15,675 nt of DNA from Megasphaera sp. UBA5897 (GCA_002431345.1 DJEN01000084.1:1-15675), one strand, 5' to 3'. Shown: positions 1-6,041, counted from the stretch's first letter. The notes: a model not told the origin generated them from the letters alone. Program-made: numbers and translations.

Positions 1-138
1 TATGATGTCCATGATATTCACACCGGAAAATTAATTGCTTCTATTGTAGAAGAACGAGACCGTAGTGACAACAGCGTTGTCAGCATGCTTAAACGCGGTA
101 CCGATGAAATGATGTCGAAGATTTTCAAGAGAAAATAA
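1..138 (+). CDS. C-terminal fragment of an unidentified protein
   Basis: An open frame enters from the left edge and ends at a TAA at 136-138, giving 45 visible residues. The stretch begins YDVHDIHTGKLIAS and ends in a basic tail, MSKIFKRK. I do not recognise the family: there is no membrane segment and no clear catalytic motif in the part that is visible. The codon usage looks like that of the neighbouring genes. Only nine bases separate its stop from the next promoter (-35 at 147), so crcB is probably a separate transcription unit. The gene is cut by the window, so its start and function cannot be judged here. Confidence 0.6.
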   Translation, partial: YDVHDIHTGKLIASIVEERDRSDNSVVSMLKRGTDEMMSKIFKRK

Positions 139-146
139 CGAAATAG

Positions 147-176
147 TTGACATTGAATTGTGTCATTTGGTATGAT
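147..176 (+). promoter_or_regulatory. Promoter of the fluoride riboswitch-crcB unit
   Basis: A consensus -35 TTGACA lies at 147-152 and a near-consensus -10 TATGAT at 171-176, with an 18-bp spacer. The expected start of transcription, about 183-185, falls just upstream of the riboswitch aptamer, as the arrangement requires. Confidence 0.75.
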
Positions 177-186
177 AAAAACGAAA

Positions 187-261
187 TAGAGAGGCGATGG
201 AGTTCGCCTGAATGGCTTGTGCTGATGACTCCTACCTGATGGATAAAGGTAGGAGTCTTTT
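187..261 (+). promoter_or_regulatory. Fluoride (crcB-motif) riboswitch with terminator expression platform
   Basis: The sequence matches the conserved crcB-motif core: hairpin GGCG (193-196) / CGCC (205-208) around the loop ATGGAGTT, then GCTGATGACTCCTAC at 221-235. Loop bases GGAG (199-202) can pair with CTCC (229-232), the aptamer pseudoknot. The same CTCC lies in the 5' arm of a perfect 11-bp terminator, GACTCCTACCT (227-237) with AGGTAGGAGTC (247-257), which is followed by TTTT at 258-261. The two structures are mutually exclusive. Fluoride binding should therefore hold the pseudoknot, block the hairpin and let transcription continue into crcB. Identification rests on recognised family consensus and on the fluoride-channel gene directly downstream. 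Confidence 0.93.
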
Positions 262-289
262 GTGTTGTCATGGAAAGAAGGATGCTATT

Positions 290-667
290 ATGGAAAAACT
301 ACTGGCTGTCGCACTGGGTGGCGGTATTGGTGCGGCATTACGATATGCCGTAACACTTTGGGCAAATGCGCATGGAGGAATCTCATTCCCATACGGGACC
401 ATCATTGTCAATCTAGTGGGGTCTTTTTGTATTGGTTTGCTCATGATGTTTTTTCAATCCCATGTTACTATATCGCCGTTGATTAAATTATTAGTGATTA
501 CAGGGATTCTCGGCGGGTTTACGACATTTTCTACATTTAATATGGAATGGCTGACATTGATACAGACCGGCAATGCGGCATTGGCCTTTGGCTATGGCGG
601 CGGCACGATTGTCGGCGCCTTTTGCTGCTGCTGGCTGGGTGTGGTCACAGGGCAGCTTCTTTGGTAG
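290..667 (+). CDS. crcB: Fluoride ion channel CrcB/FluC
   Basis: This 125-residue protein is a small, very hydrophobic membrane protein with four predicted membrane segments, the normal size for Fluc/CrcB fluoride exporters, which act as antiparallel dimers in the cytoplasmic membrane. Family motifs are in order: GGGIGAALRY (about 10-19), GTIIVNLVGSF (36-46, with the conserved Asn41) and GGFTTFSTF (75-83), which carries the Phe and Thr residues of the fluoride pathway and central Na+ site. An upstream in-frame ATG at 212 lies inside the riboswitch and is not used. The ATG at 290 follows an AAGAAGG ribosome binding site at 275-281 and gives the canonical N-terminus MEKLLAVALGGG. The C-terminal segment has an unusual CCC at 112-114. 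The gene is controlled by the upstream fluoride riboswitch and detoxifies cytoplasmic fluoride. Confidence 0.95.
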   Translation: MEKLLAVALGGGIGAALRYAVTLWANAHGGISFPYGTIIVNLVGSFCIGLLMMFFQSHVTISPLIKLLVITGILGGFTTFSTFNMEWLTLIQTGNAALAFGYGGGTIVGAFCCCWLGVVTGQLLW

Positions 668-691
668 AAATTAGGATGTATGTTTGTTTTA

Positions 692-700
692 TGCTATAAT
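692..700 (+). promoter_or_regulatory. Extended -10 promoter for the SUFU-ygfM-like-yqeC-deacetylase unit
   Basis: TGCTATAAT at 692-700 is a perfect extended -10 (TGn-TATAAT), 29 bp upstream of the SUFU start codon. The -35 region (around 672-677) is poor, which extended -10 promoters tolerate. No terminator is visible between crcB and this site, so some readthrough from crcB is possible. Confidence 0.55.
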
Positions 701-728
701 AAAATACAAAGCCATAAGGAGGGATAGT

Positions 729-1451
729 ATGCAGAGGCAATGTATGCCGCGATTCTTTGCCATGACGGATGTTGAAAAAATCACGCCGCTTCATCCAGAA
801 TATACAGGACAAGTGCAGGCCTATTTTCATCGCTTGTTTCCTTGGAGAAAATGGCAGATTGTGCCGGATAGTAAGGACAATCCGCTGCCTGTTGATGTGG
901 AAGTACTGTATCCGACGGCAGAAGAACCGTTTTATTTGCTGCATACGATGGGAATGAGCGCAGTTCCTATGCATTGTCCGGCTGGTACGTTGCCGCAGGG
1001 CAAAGACGTGTACAGTGAGCTGTCCTTGATTCTTCCGGCAAACTGGCCTTTTCGCCCTCATCAGCCTATCTCATTGGCAGATCCGGCGGGCTGGCCTCTT
1101 TGGCTGCTGATGGAATTAGGCAGGTTCCCCCATATGCATCATTTGTGGATGGCTTATGGGTTTGTCTTAGCCAATACGGAACAGCATACACCCTTTTCTT
1201 CCAAGGCTCCTTTTTCCGGCGTGACGATTGTCCAGTTTGAAGGAGAGCTGGGCGAAATGCCGATGCAGGATGGCCAAAAAGTAGATTTGCTGATGCCGGT
1301 GCTGCTGTATACAGAAGAATTGGCGTTGTGTGACAGCATCGGTGTCGATGCTGTTGTAGAAAAAATTATTGAAGAAACGGATGGTTCGTTTGCACTGGAT
1401 GTATGCAGACAAAACACGGCCAGCCGTGACTATACAGAAAAGATTTTATAA
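729..1451 (+). CDS. Suppressor-of-fused (SUFU) domain protein
   Basis: This is a 240-residue soluble protein with no signal peptide or membrane segment. It has the pattern of bacterial SUFU-domain proteins: HTMGMS at about 72-77, a SELSLILPANW strand at 96-106, a WPLWLLMELGRFPH block at 122-135, and a second half built around FSGVTIVQF and DLLMPVLLYTEEL. The ATG at 729 is preceded by AAGGAGGG at 716-723; an in-frame ATG at 684 has no such site and lies upstream of the -10 box. The domain is named after the eukaryotic Hedgehog-pathway regulator. In bacteria its role is poorly defined, and some members are thought to be immunity proteins of polymorphic toxins. No toxin gene is next to it here. 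The family call is from remembered sequence pattern; the function is unknown. Confidence 0.72.
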   Translation: MQRQCMPRFFAMTDVEKITPLHPEYTGQVQAYFHRLFPWRKWQIVPDSKDNPLPVDVEVLYPTAEEPFYLLHTMGMSAVPMHCPAGTLPQGKDVYSELSLILPANWPFRPHQPISLADPAGWPLWLLMELGRFPHMHHLWMAYGFVLANTEQHTPFSSKAPFSGVTIVQFEGELGEMPMQDGQKVDLLMPVLLYTEELALCDSIGVDAVVEKIIEETDGSFALDVCRQNTASRDYTEKIL

Positions 1452-1470
1452 TAAGGAGCGTGTATGCCCG

Positions 1471-2295
1471 TTGATTACCAGTACTGCAATCATTACCCCA
1501 AAGAGTGCAGCGGAAGCATATGCTGCATATAAAGACGCGGCCAGTGCCGTATTTTTGGCAGGGCGGCAGGGCGTCAAACATCAAAAAGACCACTATGACG
1601 TGGCTGTTGATTTATCACAGACCGGATTAAACCGCATTGAAGATTGCGGCGACGAAATCGTGGTTGGTGCCATGGTGACGATGGCCGATTTAGCCGCATC
1701 TCCGCTGATGCAAGAACTGGCCGGTGGTGCCGTTTGCCGATATTTGAAAGACATACCGGCTTGTGAAGAAAAACGCCGCAGCACCTTGGGTGCGCTGGTC
1801 GCTTCCAAAATGCCTTTTTCTGTCGTGCTGCCTATTTTGTTGTCCTTGCATGTGGATGTCATGCTGCAGGATAAAGGCCGCATGAATTTGAAGGATTATT
1901 TGGGCTGCCCGCCTATGGGTGAAATGGTCACGCAGCTTGTTATTGCCAAAGAACTCGTGTATACGGCATATGGAGCGTATCGCCTGTCTGCAGCTGATGA
2001 GCCGTATTTGACAGGTGCCGTTTCGTTATATGCGGATGATTCCTGGCGGATTGTCGTCGGTGGCCGCCCGGATGCAGCGGCAATTGCTGAAAGTGCCAGC
2101 GAAGAATTGACAGAAAAAGGCATGGCTGTCAAGGAAAATGTAGCGCATTTGGCAAGTGAAGAACTGCATTTTGCCAATTATGGCACGTGTTCGGAAGCAG
2201 AACGGCGTGCCTTGACCATTGAAATGGTCCGCAAACTGATTAAAGAAGCATGGAAAGGCCATAGCAAACAATTACAAACGGTCATGAAAAAATAA
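1471..2295 (+). CDS. YgfM-like FAD-binding-domain protein of the molybdenum hydroxylase family, anomalous start
   Basis: The frame encodes about 274 residues resembling the FAD-binding middle subunit of xanthine dehydrogenase-type enzymes, closest in style to E. coli YgfM. Visible landmarks are TPKSAAEAYAAYKDA near the N-terminus, IVVGAMVTMADLAASPLMQEL, and RRSTLGALVASKMPFSVVLPILLSLHVDVML, followed by MNLKDYLGCPP. The family's glycine-rich FAD contacts are altered: the usual AGGT-like loop reads AGRQG, and TIGGN/TIGGE reads TLGAL. FAD binding may therefore be weakened or lost. The start is odd. The well-placed ATG at 1464, after AAGGAG at 1453-1458, is out of frame and leads to a stop at 1530-1532. 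The first plausible in-frame start is TTG at 1471, 12 bases after that site. The gene sits directly before yqeC, which supports a role in selenium-dependent molybdenum hydroxylase maturation or function. No catalytic molybdopterin subunit is in the window. Confidence 0.7.
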   Translation: MITSTAIITPKSAAEAYAAYKDAASAVFLAGRQGVKHQKDHYDVAVDLSQTGLNRIEDCGDEIVVGAMVTMADLAASPLMQELAGGAVCRYLKDIPACEEKRRSTLGALVASKMPFSVVLPILLSLHVDVMLQDKGRMNLKDYLGCPPMGEMVTQLVIAKELVYTAYGAYRLSAADEPYLTGAVSLYADDSWRIVVGGRPDAAAIAESASEELTEKGMAVKENVAHLASEELHFANYGTCSEAERRALTIEMVRKLIKEAWKGHSKQLQTVMKK

Positions 2296-2319
2296 TGCTG
2301 TAAATAGGGAGGAACGAAT

Positions 2320-3102
2320 ATGTTTCAGGATAATCGGTGGCTTCGACTATTAAAACCAGGTATTACGGCTATTGTCGGTGCCGGTGGTAAGACAACTGTG
2401 TTGGAACGGTTAGGCAAATACGGCCATGAAGGGCATTTGCCGATTATGGTCAGCAGTACGGTGCCGATGGACAGCGCCCGTGTGGATAATGTAGAACCTT
2501 TTGACGTCATTTGTACGGATGATGTAGAAAAAGGGGAACAATTCTGTGCCGAACGCATTGCATCCGGTCATGTGCCGGCTTGGTTTCAAGGCTTGGACAG
2601 TGACGATCGGTATATAGGCCTTTCGCCCAAAGTAATTGAAAAAATTAAAGAACGGCATCCTGCCTGGTATATTTTAATTGAAGGCGACGAAGCCAAAAAC
2701 AAATGGCTCAAAGCACCACTGCCTGATGATGTACCACTGCCGGAAAATTGTGATACCGTCATCGGCGTCCTCAATCTGCAAATGCTGGGAAATGCCTTGA
2801 CCAGTGAAAAAGTAGAAGGCATTGATACGGCTGCCGTCATTATGGGACGTAAACAAGGGGCTGTTATTACGCCGGCTATGCTGGCAAAACTGCTCAAGCA
2901 TCCTCGCGGCTTGTTCCGCGGCATGCCCTGCGAACGTGTGTTGTTCTGCACGGGATACAATGCCGTACAGCACCGCATGACAGAAGCGCTGCTGGATGAT
3001 TTGGAAGATTTAGGATTGGTTGCCAGCGTATTGGCTGACGGATATCGGGAAACCTGCACGATTCGCCAATATGTAACGTATGATACGAATAAGAAGAAGT
3101 AA
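2320..3102 (+). CDS. yqeC: Putative selenium-dependent hydroxylase accessory protein YqeC
   Basis: This 260-residue protein begins shortly before a P-loop-like GAGGKTT at 20-26. It carries the family block IEGDEAKNKWLKAP at 120-133 (usually written EADGAKxxPLKAP), then DTVIGVLNL and KLLKHPRGLFRG. Length and order fit YqeC, a predicted nucleotide-binding protein that co-occurs with selenium-dependent molybdenum hydroxylases and is thought to help in maturation of their cofactor; its biochemistry is not firmly known. The start at 2320 follows GGGAGG at 2307-2312. It lies 24 bases after the YgfM-like gene, so the two are very likely co-transcribed. The canonical EADG is EGDE here, a modest divergence. 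The family call is confident; the substrate and partner enzyme are not visible in this window. Confidence 0.82.
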   Translation: MFQDNRWLRLLKPGITAIVGAGGKTTVLERLGKYGHEGHLPIMVSSTVPMDSARVDNVEPFDVICTDDVEKGEQFCAERIASGHVPAWFQGLDSDDRYIGLSPKVIEKIKERHPAWYILIEGDEAKNKWLKAPLPDDVPLPENCDTVIGVLNLQMLGNALTSEKVEGIDTAAVIMGRKQGAVITPAMLAKLLKHPRGLFRGMPCERVLFCTGYNAVQHRMTEALLDDLEDLGLVASVLADGYRETCTIRQYVTYDTNKKK

Positions 3103-3113
3103 TAAACAAAATC

Positions 3114-4013
3114 ATGATAAAAGAAACGAGTAAAATTATAATTGGCTGCATTGCCGTTTGTCTGTTGGCTGCAGCTGGGGGAATCTGCTATCAGCGGAAC
3201 CAGCAGCACCTGACACAGACAGCAGGCCATGCTGTGCCGTCTATTGTTGAACAAAAACCGGATGTTGCCTTTGTCGGCGATGATTTTTCACTGCCTCCGG
3301 CGGATAATGATAAGCCTGTGTATGACAAATACACGATTGCCGAACGGAAGGCCAAGGGGCTGCCGCTGACATACGGTAAGACCCGTGAATATTATTACGG
3401 AGATCATGTCGTGTATCTGACCTTTGACGACGGCCCAAATAAAGCCAATACCGAAAAAATTCTCCAGATACTCAAAGAAGAAAATATTCATGCGACGTTC
3501 TTCTTGACAGGACAAAATGTCCGCCTGTACCCAGACGTAGTCAAAGAGATTTATCAGTCAGGCAATGCCATCGGCGTACATTCCTATACGCATGACTACA
3601 AAAAAATATACGCCTCGCCGCAGGCATATATTGATGAACTGCTGCAGACAGATACGCTGATTTATAATGCCATTGGCGTGCGGCCGGTTATTTCGCGCGC
3701 ACCCGGCGGCACGCAGGGTCATTTTACGTCGGCGTTTTGGCAGGCTATTCAGGACATTGGCTATATTGAAGTAGGTTGGAATGCATTGACAGGAGACGCA
3801 GACGGCACGGGAAAAACGGCGGAAAAAGAAATTGCTAACGTCAAAAATCAAATGGCGCTGCGGCCGTATTTACATTCGCATTTAGTTATATTAATGCATG
3901 ATGCGTCCGGCCATGAAGCGACGGTAGAAGCGTTGCCGACGATTATCAGCATGCTGAAAGAACAGGGCTATACTTTCCGCGTCGTCACGACGGCAATTCC
4001 TCCGTCTTGGTAG
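3114..4013 (+). CDS. Membrane-anchored polysaccharide deacetylase (NodB domain)
   Basis: This 299-residue protein has an uncleaved signal-anchor at about residues 8-25, a linker to about 95, and a NodB-homology catalytic domain. The carbohydrate esterase 4 motifs are all present: TFDDGP (103-108; Asp105 as base, Asp106 as metal ligand), HSYTH (156-160; the two metal-binding His), RAPGG (195-199), a Trp-containing strand near W222, and LMHD (260-263, with the catalytic His). It should remove N-acetyl groups from an extracytoplasmic polysaccharide, most likely peptidoglycan, with a divalent metal. The specific substrate (GlcNAc or MurNAc) cannot be told. The ATG at 3114 has only a weak, distant purine-rich site, and it lies 11 bases after yqeC, so translation may be coupled. 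No strong terminator follows; the next promoter starts at 4045. Confidence 0.88.
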   Translation: MIKETSKIIIGCIAVCLLAAAGGICYQRNQQHLTQTAGHAVPSIVEQKPDVAFVGDDFSLPPADNDKPVYDKYTIAERKAKGLPLTYGKTREYYYGDHVVYLTFDDGPNKANTEKILQILKEENIHATFFLTGQNVRLYPDVVKEIYQSGNAIGVHSYTHDYKKIYASPQAYIDELLQTDTLIYNAIGVRPVISRAPGGTQGHFTSAFWQAIQDIGYIEVGWNALTGDADGTGKTAEKEIANVKNQMALRPYLHSHLVILMHDASGHEATVEALPTIISMLKEQGYTFRVVTTAIPPSW

Positions 4014-4044
4014 GCGGCAGACAAAAAAAACAGAAAGTTTATCC

Positions 4045-4072
4045 TTGACAAAACAGGATGATTCGGTATACA
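4045..4072 (+). promoter_or_regulatory. Promoter of leader 1 / ACT gene
   Basis: The consensus -35 TTGACA is at 4045-4050, and a TATACAAT stretch at 4067-4074 supplies the -10: TATACA with a 16-bp spacer, or TACAAT with an 18-bp spacer. The same arrangement, including the string GGTATACAATG, occurs in front of leader 2 at 6014-6043. Confidence 0.75.
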
Positions 4073-4118
4073 ATGGCGACATCAAAATTTTAAGAATTAC
4101 AAAAAGGAGACCATCCAA

Positions 4119-4259
4119 ATGAAAGTCATGTTACAACGCAAGAATACAGTTGCATATGCCTTTACATACTTTAGCTGGAGCTATTTTAGCGCTGGCTATT
4201 TGACATACCAATTTTATCGTAACATGCACATGAGAAGACAAGGATACATGGCAGCATAA
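4119..4259 (+). CDS. Aromatic-rich leader peptide 1 (46 aa), putative attenuator peptide
   Basis: A 46-codon frame starts at ATG 4119 after AAGGAG at 4104-4109 and ends at TAA 4257-4259. It contains 7 Tyr, 4 Phe and 1 Trp; 11 of these 12 aromatic residues fall between residues 13 and 33, with the core YAFTYFSW at 13-20 and FSAGY at 23-27. A peptide this rich in all three aromatic amino acids, located between a promoter and an intrinsic terminator and upstream of an ACT-domain gene in an aromatic biosynthesis locus, fits a ribosome-stalling leader peptide. Starvation for Tyr, Phe or Trp would stall the ribosome on these codons and change the folding of the downstream RNA. It is homologous to the 56-codon leader at 6087-6257. 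The alternative is a small structural or membrane protein, which is less likely given its position. The frame and RBS are seen directly; the stalling role is inferred. Confidence 0.82.
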   Translation: MKVMLQRKNTVAYAFTYFSWSYFSAGYLTYQFYRNMHMRRQGYMAA

Positions 4260-4292
4260 TCAAGAGATTGGCTGCTTCATTGGATAGACTCG

Positions 4293-4319
4293 GCAGGCTC
4301 ATGTGAGCCTGCTTTTTTT
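4293..4319 (+). terminator. Attenuator terminator 1, upstream of the ACT gene
   Basis: GCAGGCTC (4293-4300), loop ATGT, and GAGCCTGC (4305-4312) form a perfect 8-bp GC-rich stem followed by seven T residues at 4313-4319. It ends 20 bases before the ACT gene start, so it can only serve to prevent entry into that gene. Leader bases CACATGAG (4227-4234) are complementary to CTCATGTG (4298-4305), spanning the left arm and loop, and could form the competing antiterminator. A smaller hairpin, GCAGC (4251-4255) with GCTGC (4271-4275), overlaps the leader stop codon and could take part in the switch. Confidence 0.85.
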
Positions 4320-4339
4320 GTAGAGAAATGGAGGACATT

Positions 4340-4750
4340 ATGCTTAATCAAATTTCACTGTTCACAGAAAACACACAAGGGGCACTGCGCCGCATGACGC
4401 ATATTTTGTCAGAAGCCAATATCAACTTATATACCATGCTGGCCAATGACAGCGCGGAATTCGGCATTATCCGCCTGATTGTTACAGAACCGGAAAAAGC
4501 CCTGAAAGTACTGCAGGATGCAGGATACCAGTGCCGCATGGACAAAGTATTGGCGATTGATATGGCGGATACACCGGGGAGCCTGGATAAAATTTTGGAA
4601 AACTTGGAAAGTGCCAACGTAGGGATTGATTACTTGTACATTTCCTACAACCGCAAAGCCTCTACACCGGTTGCCGTTTTCAAAACGAGTGAACCGGAAA
4701 CAGAAACCTTTCTCCGCGGCAAGGGCTACGAACTTCTTGATTCGTTTTAA
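4340..4750 (+). CDS. Tandem ACT-domain protein (amino-acid-binding regulatory protein)
   Basis: This 136-residue protein is two ACT domains and nothing else: residues about 2-66 (MLNQISLFTENTQGALRRMTHILSEANIN) and about 69-134 (KVLAIDMADTPGSLDKILENLESANVGIDYLYISY). Each has the glycine after the first strand that marks ACT ligand sites. The start at 4340 follows GGAGG at 4330-4334; the ATG at 4328 overlaps that site and is rejected. Stand-alone tandem-ACT proteins bind amino acids and are thought to act as sensors or regulators. Here the gene is a single-gene unit with its own aromatic-rich attenuator leader and sits between a leader/promoter and the DAHP synthase genes. An aromatic amino acid is therefore the likely ligand. 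Its partner is unknown; DAHP synthase, TyrA (which lacks an ACT domain) or a transporter are candidates. Confidence 0.85.
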   Translation: MLNQISLFTENTQGALRRMTHILSEANINLYTMLANDSAEFGIIRLIVTEPEKALKVLQDAGYQCRMDKVLAIDMADTPGSLDKILENLESANVGIDYLYISYNRKASTPVAVFKTSEPETETFLRGKGYELLDSF

Positions 4751-4753
4751 CAG

Positions 4754-4814
4754 ACTGCATACAAAAAAGCTTCCATGCTGTCATTGACAGTGTGGAAGCT
4801 TTTTTGTATGCAGT
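4754..4814. terminator. Long bidirectional terminator between the ACT gene and the convergent DAHP synthase gene
   Basis: A perfect 22-bp inverted repeat (left arm 4754-4775, right arm 4793-4814) has A6 and T6 runs inside its arms, so it reads as a terminator on both strands. The arms extend inward by two G-T wobble pairs into CTGTC (4778-4782) / GACAG (4786-4790) with an ATT loop, giving a nearly continuous stem of about 29 pairs. It serves the ACT gene (stop at 4750) and the minus-strand gene whose stop is at 4820. Confidence 0.92.
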
Positions 4815-4819
4815 GCAGA

Positions 4820-5854
4820 TTATACTAATTCAGCCAAATCGAGGATGAGGCGTTCTGTTTTTTCCCAGCCGAGGCAGGGGTCTGTAATCGATTTGCCGTA
4901 TGTGCCTTCGCTGATTTTTTGGTTGCCGTCTTCAATATAGCTTTCAATCATCAAGCCCTTGACGAGACTGCGGATATCCGAGCACATGTGGCGGCTGTGC
5001 ATGACGTCTTTGGCAATACGAATCTGTTCCATGTATTTTTTGCCGGAATTGGCGTGGTTCGTATCGACGATGACTGCCGGATTTGAAAGGCTGCGTTCGT
5101 TGTACATTTCCAAGACATGATGCAAATCTTCATAGTGATAATTAGGAAGGCTGTTGCCGAAATTGTCGACATAGCCGCGCAGAATCGCATGTGCCAGCGG
5201 GTTACCCGTAGTACGGACTTCCCAGCCGCGGAATAAAAATTCTTGGGAATGCTGGGCAGCGGCGATAGAGTTGAGCATGACGGACAAATCGCCGGACGGC
5301 GGATTTTTCATGCCGACAGGAATCCCGACGCCGCTGGCAATCATGCGGTGCAGCTGGTCTTCGACGGAACGGGCGCCGACGGCCGCATAGGAAAGCAAAT
5401 CGGAAAGATAGCGGTAAATTTCCGGATACAGGATTTCTTCGGCACACGTAAAACCTGTTTCCCGGACGATGCGGGCGTTCATTTCCCGGATGGCGATAAT
5501 GCCGGCTAGCATGTCTTCTTTTCCTTCCGGATCTGGCTGATGGAGCATGCCTTTGTAGCCGACACCGATGGTGCGGGGTTTGTTGGTATAGACACGGGGG
5601 ACGATAAAGATTTTGTCTGCTACTTTTTCCTGAACCTTGCCGAGACGGTGAATGTAATCGACGACAGCATCTTCGTTATCGGCAGAGCAAGGGCCGATAA
5701 TCAACAAAAAGCGGTCGTCTTCGCCGGTAAAAATACGTTTGATGATTTCGTCGCGCTGCTGTTTGATTTTGCGGACAGCGGCAGTAATTGGAAATTCTTC
5801 CATAAGTTCCTGCGGTGTTGGTAATTTTCTGATGAATTCAATTTGCATTCCCAT
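4820..5854 (-). CDS. 3-deoxy-7-phosphoheptulonate (DAHP) synthase, type I-alpha
   Basis: This 344-residue enzyme condenses phosphoenolpyruvate and erythrose 4-phosphate to DAHP, the first step of the shikimate pathway. It belongs to the AroF/AroG/AroH-like type I-alpha group. Visible motifs are IGPCSAD (53-59, with the metal-binding Cys), RVYTNKPRT (87-95), GARSVEDQ (160-167), KNPPSGDL (183-190), DTNHANSGK (264-272, with a metal-ligand His), ESYIEDGNQ (304-312) and YGKSITDPCLGW (319-330). The length is near the family's 350. The ATG at 5854 has AGGAGGG five bases upstream (5866-5860); an internal ATG at residue 3 is less well spaced. In E. coli the N-terminal extension and neighbouring loops carry feedback sites, but which amino acid inhibits this one cannot be read. 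It is transcribed away from the main aro operon by its own promoter and has no aromatic-rich leader, so it is probably regulated differently. Confidence 0.93.
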   Translation of the reverse strand: MGMQIEFIRKLPTPQELMEEFPITAAVRKIKQQRDEIIKRIFTGEDDRFLLIIGPCSADNEDAVVDYIHRLGKVQEKVADKIFIVPRVYTNKPRTIGVGYKGMLHQPDPEGKEDMLAGIIAIREMNARIVRETGFTCAEEILYPEIYRYLSDLLSYAAVGARSVEDQLHRMIASGVGIPVGMKNPPSGDLSVMLNSIAAAQHSQEFLFRGWEVRTTGNPLAHAILRGYVDNFGNSLPNYHYEDLHHVLEMYNERSLSNPAVIVDTNHANSGKKYMEQIRIAKDVMHSRHMCSDIRSLVKGLMIESYIEDGNQKISEGTYGKSITDPCLGWEKTERLILDLAELV

Positions 5855-5923
5855 AATATCCCTCCTGAAGTGGCTTTTTTTAGCACAATGGCATCCACTA
5901 AAAATTTGACTGAGTTACAGCAT

Positions 5924-5951
5924 ATTATAACACAGACTTTTTTTTTGTAAA
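5924..5951 (-). promoter_or_regulatory. Promoter of the minus-strand type I-alpha DAHP synthase
   Basis: Read on the minus strand, TTTACA (5951-5946) and TATAAT (5929-5924) are separated by 16 bp that include an A-rich tract. The predicted 5' untranslated region is about 60 bases. It has no aromatic-rich reading frame and no clear terminator, unlike the plus-strand leader that starts about 160 bp away. Confidence 0.7.
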
Positions 5952-6013
5952 CATAAGCCTGCAGAAGTAAAACGTTTATTGTTATTGTGCTGAAAAACTT
6001 TAGCCAGATTGTA

Positions 6014-6041
6014 TTGACAATACCTAGGCGAAAGGTATACA
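6014..6041 (+). promoter_or_regulatory. Promoter of leader 2 / main aromatic operon
   Basis: The consensus -35 TTGACA is at 6014-6019 and TATACAAT lies at 6036-6043, giving a 16-bp spacer to TATACA or 18 bp to TACAAT. Spacing and the GGTATACAATG string are the same as in front of leader 1. It would drive the whole aroF-to-aroK operon, with no other obvious promoter before 13958. Confidence 0.75.

Noticed and set aside
645..1061. 138-codon minus-strand open frame opposite the SUFU gene
   Set aside because: It would cover the extended -10 and RBS of the plus-strand gene, and its product looks like an antisense translation.
2586..3254. 222-codon minus-strand open frame across yqeC
   Set aside because: It is antisense to a recognised gene, its product is low-complexity and Ser/Arg-rich with no family motifs, and it lacks a convincing RBS.
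4075..4339. T-box riboswitch in front of the ACT gene
   Set aside because: No T-box antiterminator sequence or specifier-loop architecture is visible; the region is explained by a translated leader and a short terminator.
5855..5923. Leader peptide or attenuator for the minus-strand DAHP synthase
   Set aside because: The 5' untranslated region is about 60 bases, has no aromatic-rich frame or terminator, and contains only a weak AGTGG/CCACT pairing and a four-codon frame without an RBS.
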